Positions 62,859 to 64,000 of a stretch of DNA of 64,000 nucleotides are shown in pieces. The stretch is from Pseudomonas graminis (GTDB lineage: Bacteria > Pseudomonadota > Gammaproteobacteria > Pseudomonadales > Pseudomonadaceae). A model generated the notes under the pieces. It was not told the origin of the DNA and did no database searches. It worked only from the letters and a program-made list of their open reading frames with translations. Within the stretch, counting starts at the first letter, position 1. Each line of letters starts with the position of its first letter. Position numbers and translations under genes: made by a program. The stretch is from assembly GCF_001705435.1 (NCBI RefSeq), contig NZ_MDEN01000061.1, positions 248,001-312,000 on the forward strand. Reading direction: 5' to 3'.

Positions 62859-64000
62859 TCAATAGCCGGCGGCGGCGCCATTGCCACGCGGGTCGAAAGC
62901 GCCTTCAAAACTGCCATTGACCAGCCGCACCGCAGCCCCGGCATGCCCCATGGTTTCAGTGAAGGCCGCAAGCAACTCGACCTCGTGGCCACGGCGCTTG
63001 AGTTCATCGACAACGGACGCCGGGAAACGCGACTCCAGTTTCAGGGTGTCCGACGTATCACCCCAGGTCCGCCCCAGTAACCAGCGCGGCGCCGTCACCG
63101 CCTGCTGCAATGGCTGACCAAACACCGCGTAGCGGCTGAACACCGCCGCCTGCGTCTGCGGCTGACCGTCTCCACCCATGGTGCCGTAGACCATGGCGCG
63201 GCCATCCTTCAAGCGGGCCGCCGCAGGGTTGAGCGTGTGGAAAGGCTTCTTGCCCGGCTTCAAGACCAACAGGTGCTCAGGATCGAGACTGAACGAGGCG
63301 CCGCGGTTCTGCCAGTTCAGGCCTGAGCCCTGCAACACCACGCCGCTGCCGAATTCGTGGTAAATGCTCTGAATGAACGAAACCGCCAGCCCGTCGTTGT
63401 CGATCACCCCCATCCAGATCGTGTCGCCCGGCCCCTTGCCTTCACCCCACGGCGCGGCTTGCTGCGGATCAATGCGCGCGGCCAGCGCTTGCAGATTGTC
63501 CGGCGCCAGGCAGCTCTGTGGGTCGATAGTCATGTGCTCGGGGTCCGTTATGTGACCATCGCGCAGCGCGAATGCGAGCTTGGTCGCCTCCACCAGGGTA
63601 TGAATATGGTCTGCCTCGTCCGCGGCATGTGAGGCCAAACCTGCGTGATCGGAAATCCCCAGGATCAGCTGCGAAACCAGCCCCTGGCTAGGGGGCGTCA
63701 GGTTGTAAACCGTGCCTGCGCTGTGGGTCAGCTCAAGGGGGCGCACACGCCTGGCCCGGTAGCCGGCCAGATCGGCGCGGGTCACCGGCGCGCCCAGCGC
63801 TTCCAGATCATGGGCAATGGAATCGGCAAGCGCCCCGCGATAGAAACTGTCGAGACCGTCGTCGGCCAATGATTGCAGCGTGTCCGCCAGACGCGGTTGC
63901 CGGAACAGACTGCCAGCTTGCGGTGCTGCGCCGTTCGGCAAAAATGTCTCTGCAAAACCCGGCACATGCTGCAGCTCAGCCTGCTTGGCAGAAGTGGCGA
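62859..64000 (-). CDS. Gamma-glutamyltransferase family protein, C-terminal part
   Basis: The gene enters from the right edge; about 380 codons of the end are visible. Features include FYRGALADSI, LTPPSQGLVSQLILG, the probable nucleophile threonine in GPGDTIWMGVIDNDG, GSGVVLQGSGLNWQNRGASF and MGGDGQPQTQAAVFSR. These match the gamma-glutamyltransferase Ntn-hydrolase family that cleaves glutathione or acylates amines. The sequence at the nucleophile (DTIW, where classical Ggt has DTTH) points to a subfamily distant from Ggt, perhaps with cephalosporin-acylase-like or peptidase use. The stop is one base from the convergent permease stop. Confidence 0.88.
   Translation of the reverse strand, partial: ATSAKQAELQHVPGFAETFLPNGAAPQAGSLFRQPRLADTLQSLADDGLDSFYRGALADSIAHDLEALGAPVTRADLAGYRARRVRPLELTHSAGTVYNLTPPSQGLVSQLILGISDHAGLASHAADEADHIHTLVEATKLAFALRDGHITDPEHMTIDPQSCLAPDNLQALAARIDPQQAAPWGEGKGPGDTIWMGVIDNDGLAVSFIQSIYHEFGSGVVLQGSGLNWQNRGASFSLDPEHLLVLKPGKKPFHTLNPAAARLKDGRAMVYGTMGGDGQPQTQAAVFSRYAVFGQPLQQAVTAPRWLLGRTWGDTSDTLKLESRFPASVVDELKRRGHEVELLAAFTETMGHAGAAVRLVNGSFEGAFDPRGNGAAAGY

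Overview
The window is chromosomal DNA from a Pseudomonas, with no plasmid, phage or CRISPR content that I can see. Three things support this. The gene order acnA, aer, ccoNOQP-ccoGHIS, hemN, anr, apt, recR, ybaB, dnaX, ligA, zipA, smc, xdhABC, guaD parallels, from memory, the PA1519-PA1563 block of P. aeruginosa. The DNA is GC-rich. The intergenic spaces are littered with Pseudomonas-type REP palindromes of at least three sequence classes. A fluorescent or P. syringae-type lineage is likely, but the species cannot be fixed from this window.

Layout. Positions 1-7000 hold a partial FAD oxidoreductase, rlmM, acnA, a CPBP membrane protease and the PAS-type receptor aer. Positions 7000-16200 form an accessory region: four genes for signal-less proteins built from the same Ig-like repeat of about 100 residues (217, 221, 621 and 636 aa), a classical autotransporter running against them, and a small unrelated beta-rich protein. 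Base composition switches abruptly inside at least three of these genes. Positions 16200-26700 hold an alpha/beta hydrolase and the complete cbb3 cytochrome oxidase structural and assembly set. Positions 26700-29700 hold hemN behind an Anr box, then anr itself and apt. Positions 29800-34300 hold recR, curA, ybaB and dnaX, all on the minus strand.

Positions 34500-45000 are a looser mixture: a periplasmic solute-binding protein, a Tat-exported phosphoesterase, an MFS carrier, a Tai/Rap1a-like protein overlapping coaA, a HAD hydrolase, the 4.5S SRP RNA, a GNAT acetyltransferase, a GAF-EAL protein and a zinc peptidase. Positions 45000-45940 carry no convincing gene but a large inverted repeat made of repetitive elements. 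Positions 45939-53138 hold ligA, zipA and smc on the minus strand; the adenylation domain of ligA has foreign-looking base composition. Positions 53142-62857 are a purine catabolism block (two GntR regulators, xdhABC, guaD, purine permease). The window ends inside a gamma-glutamyltransferase gene.

How it works together. The cco genes make and mature a high-affinity terminal oxidase, while anr and Anr-controlled hemN adapt haem synthesis to low oxygen. The purine genes import purines, deaminate guanine to xanthine and oxidise it to urate. The most novel part is the Ig-repeat/autotransporter region, which looks like a surface or interaction system evolving by domain shuffling.
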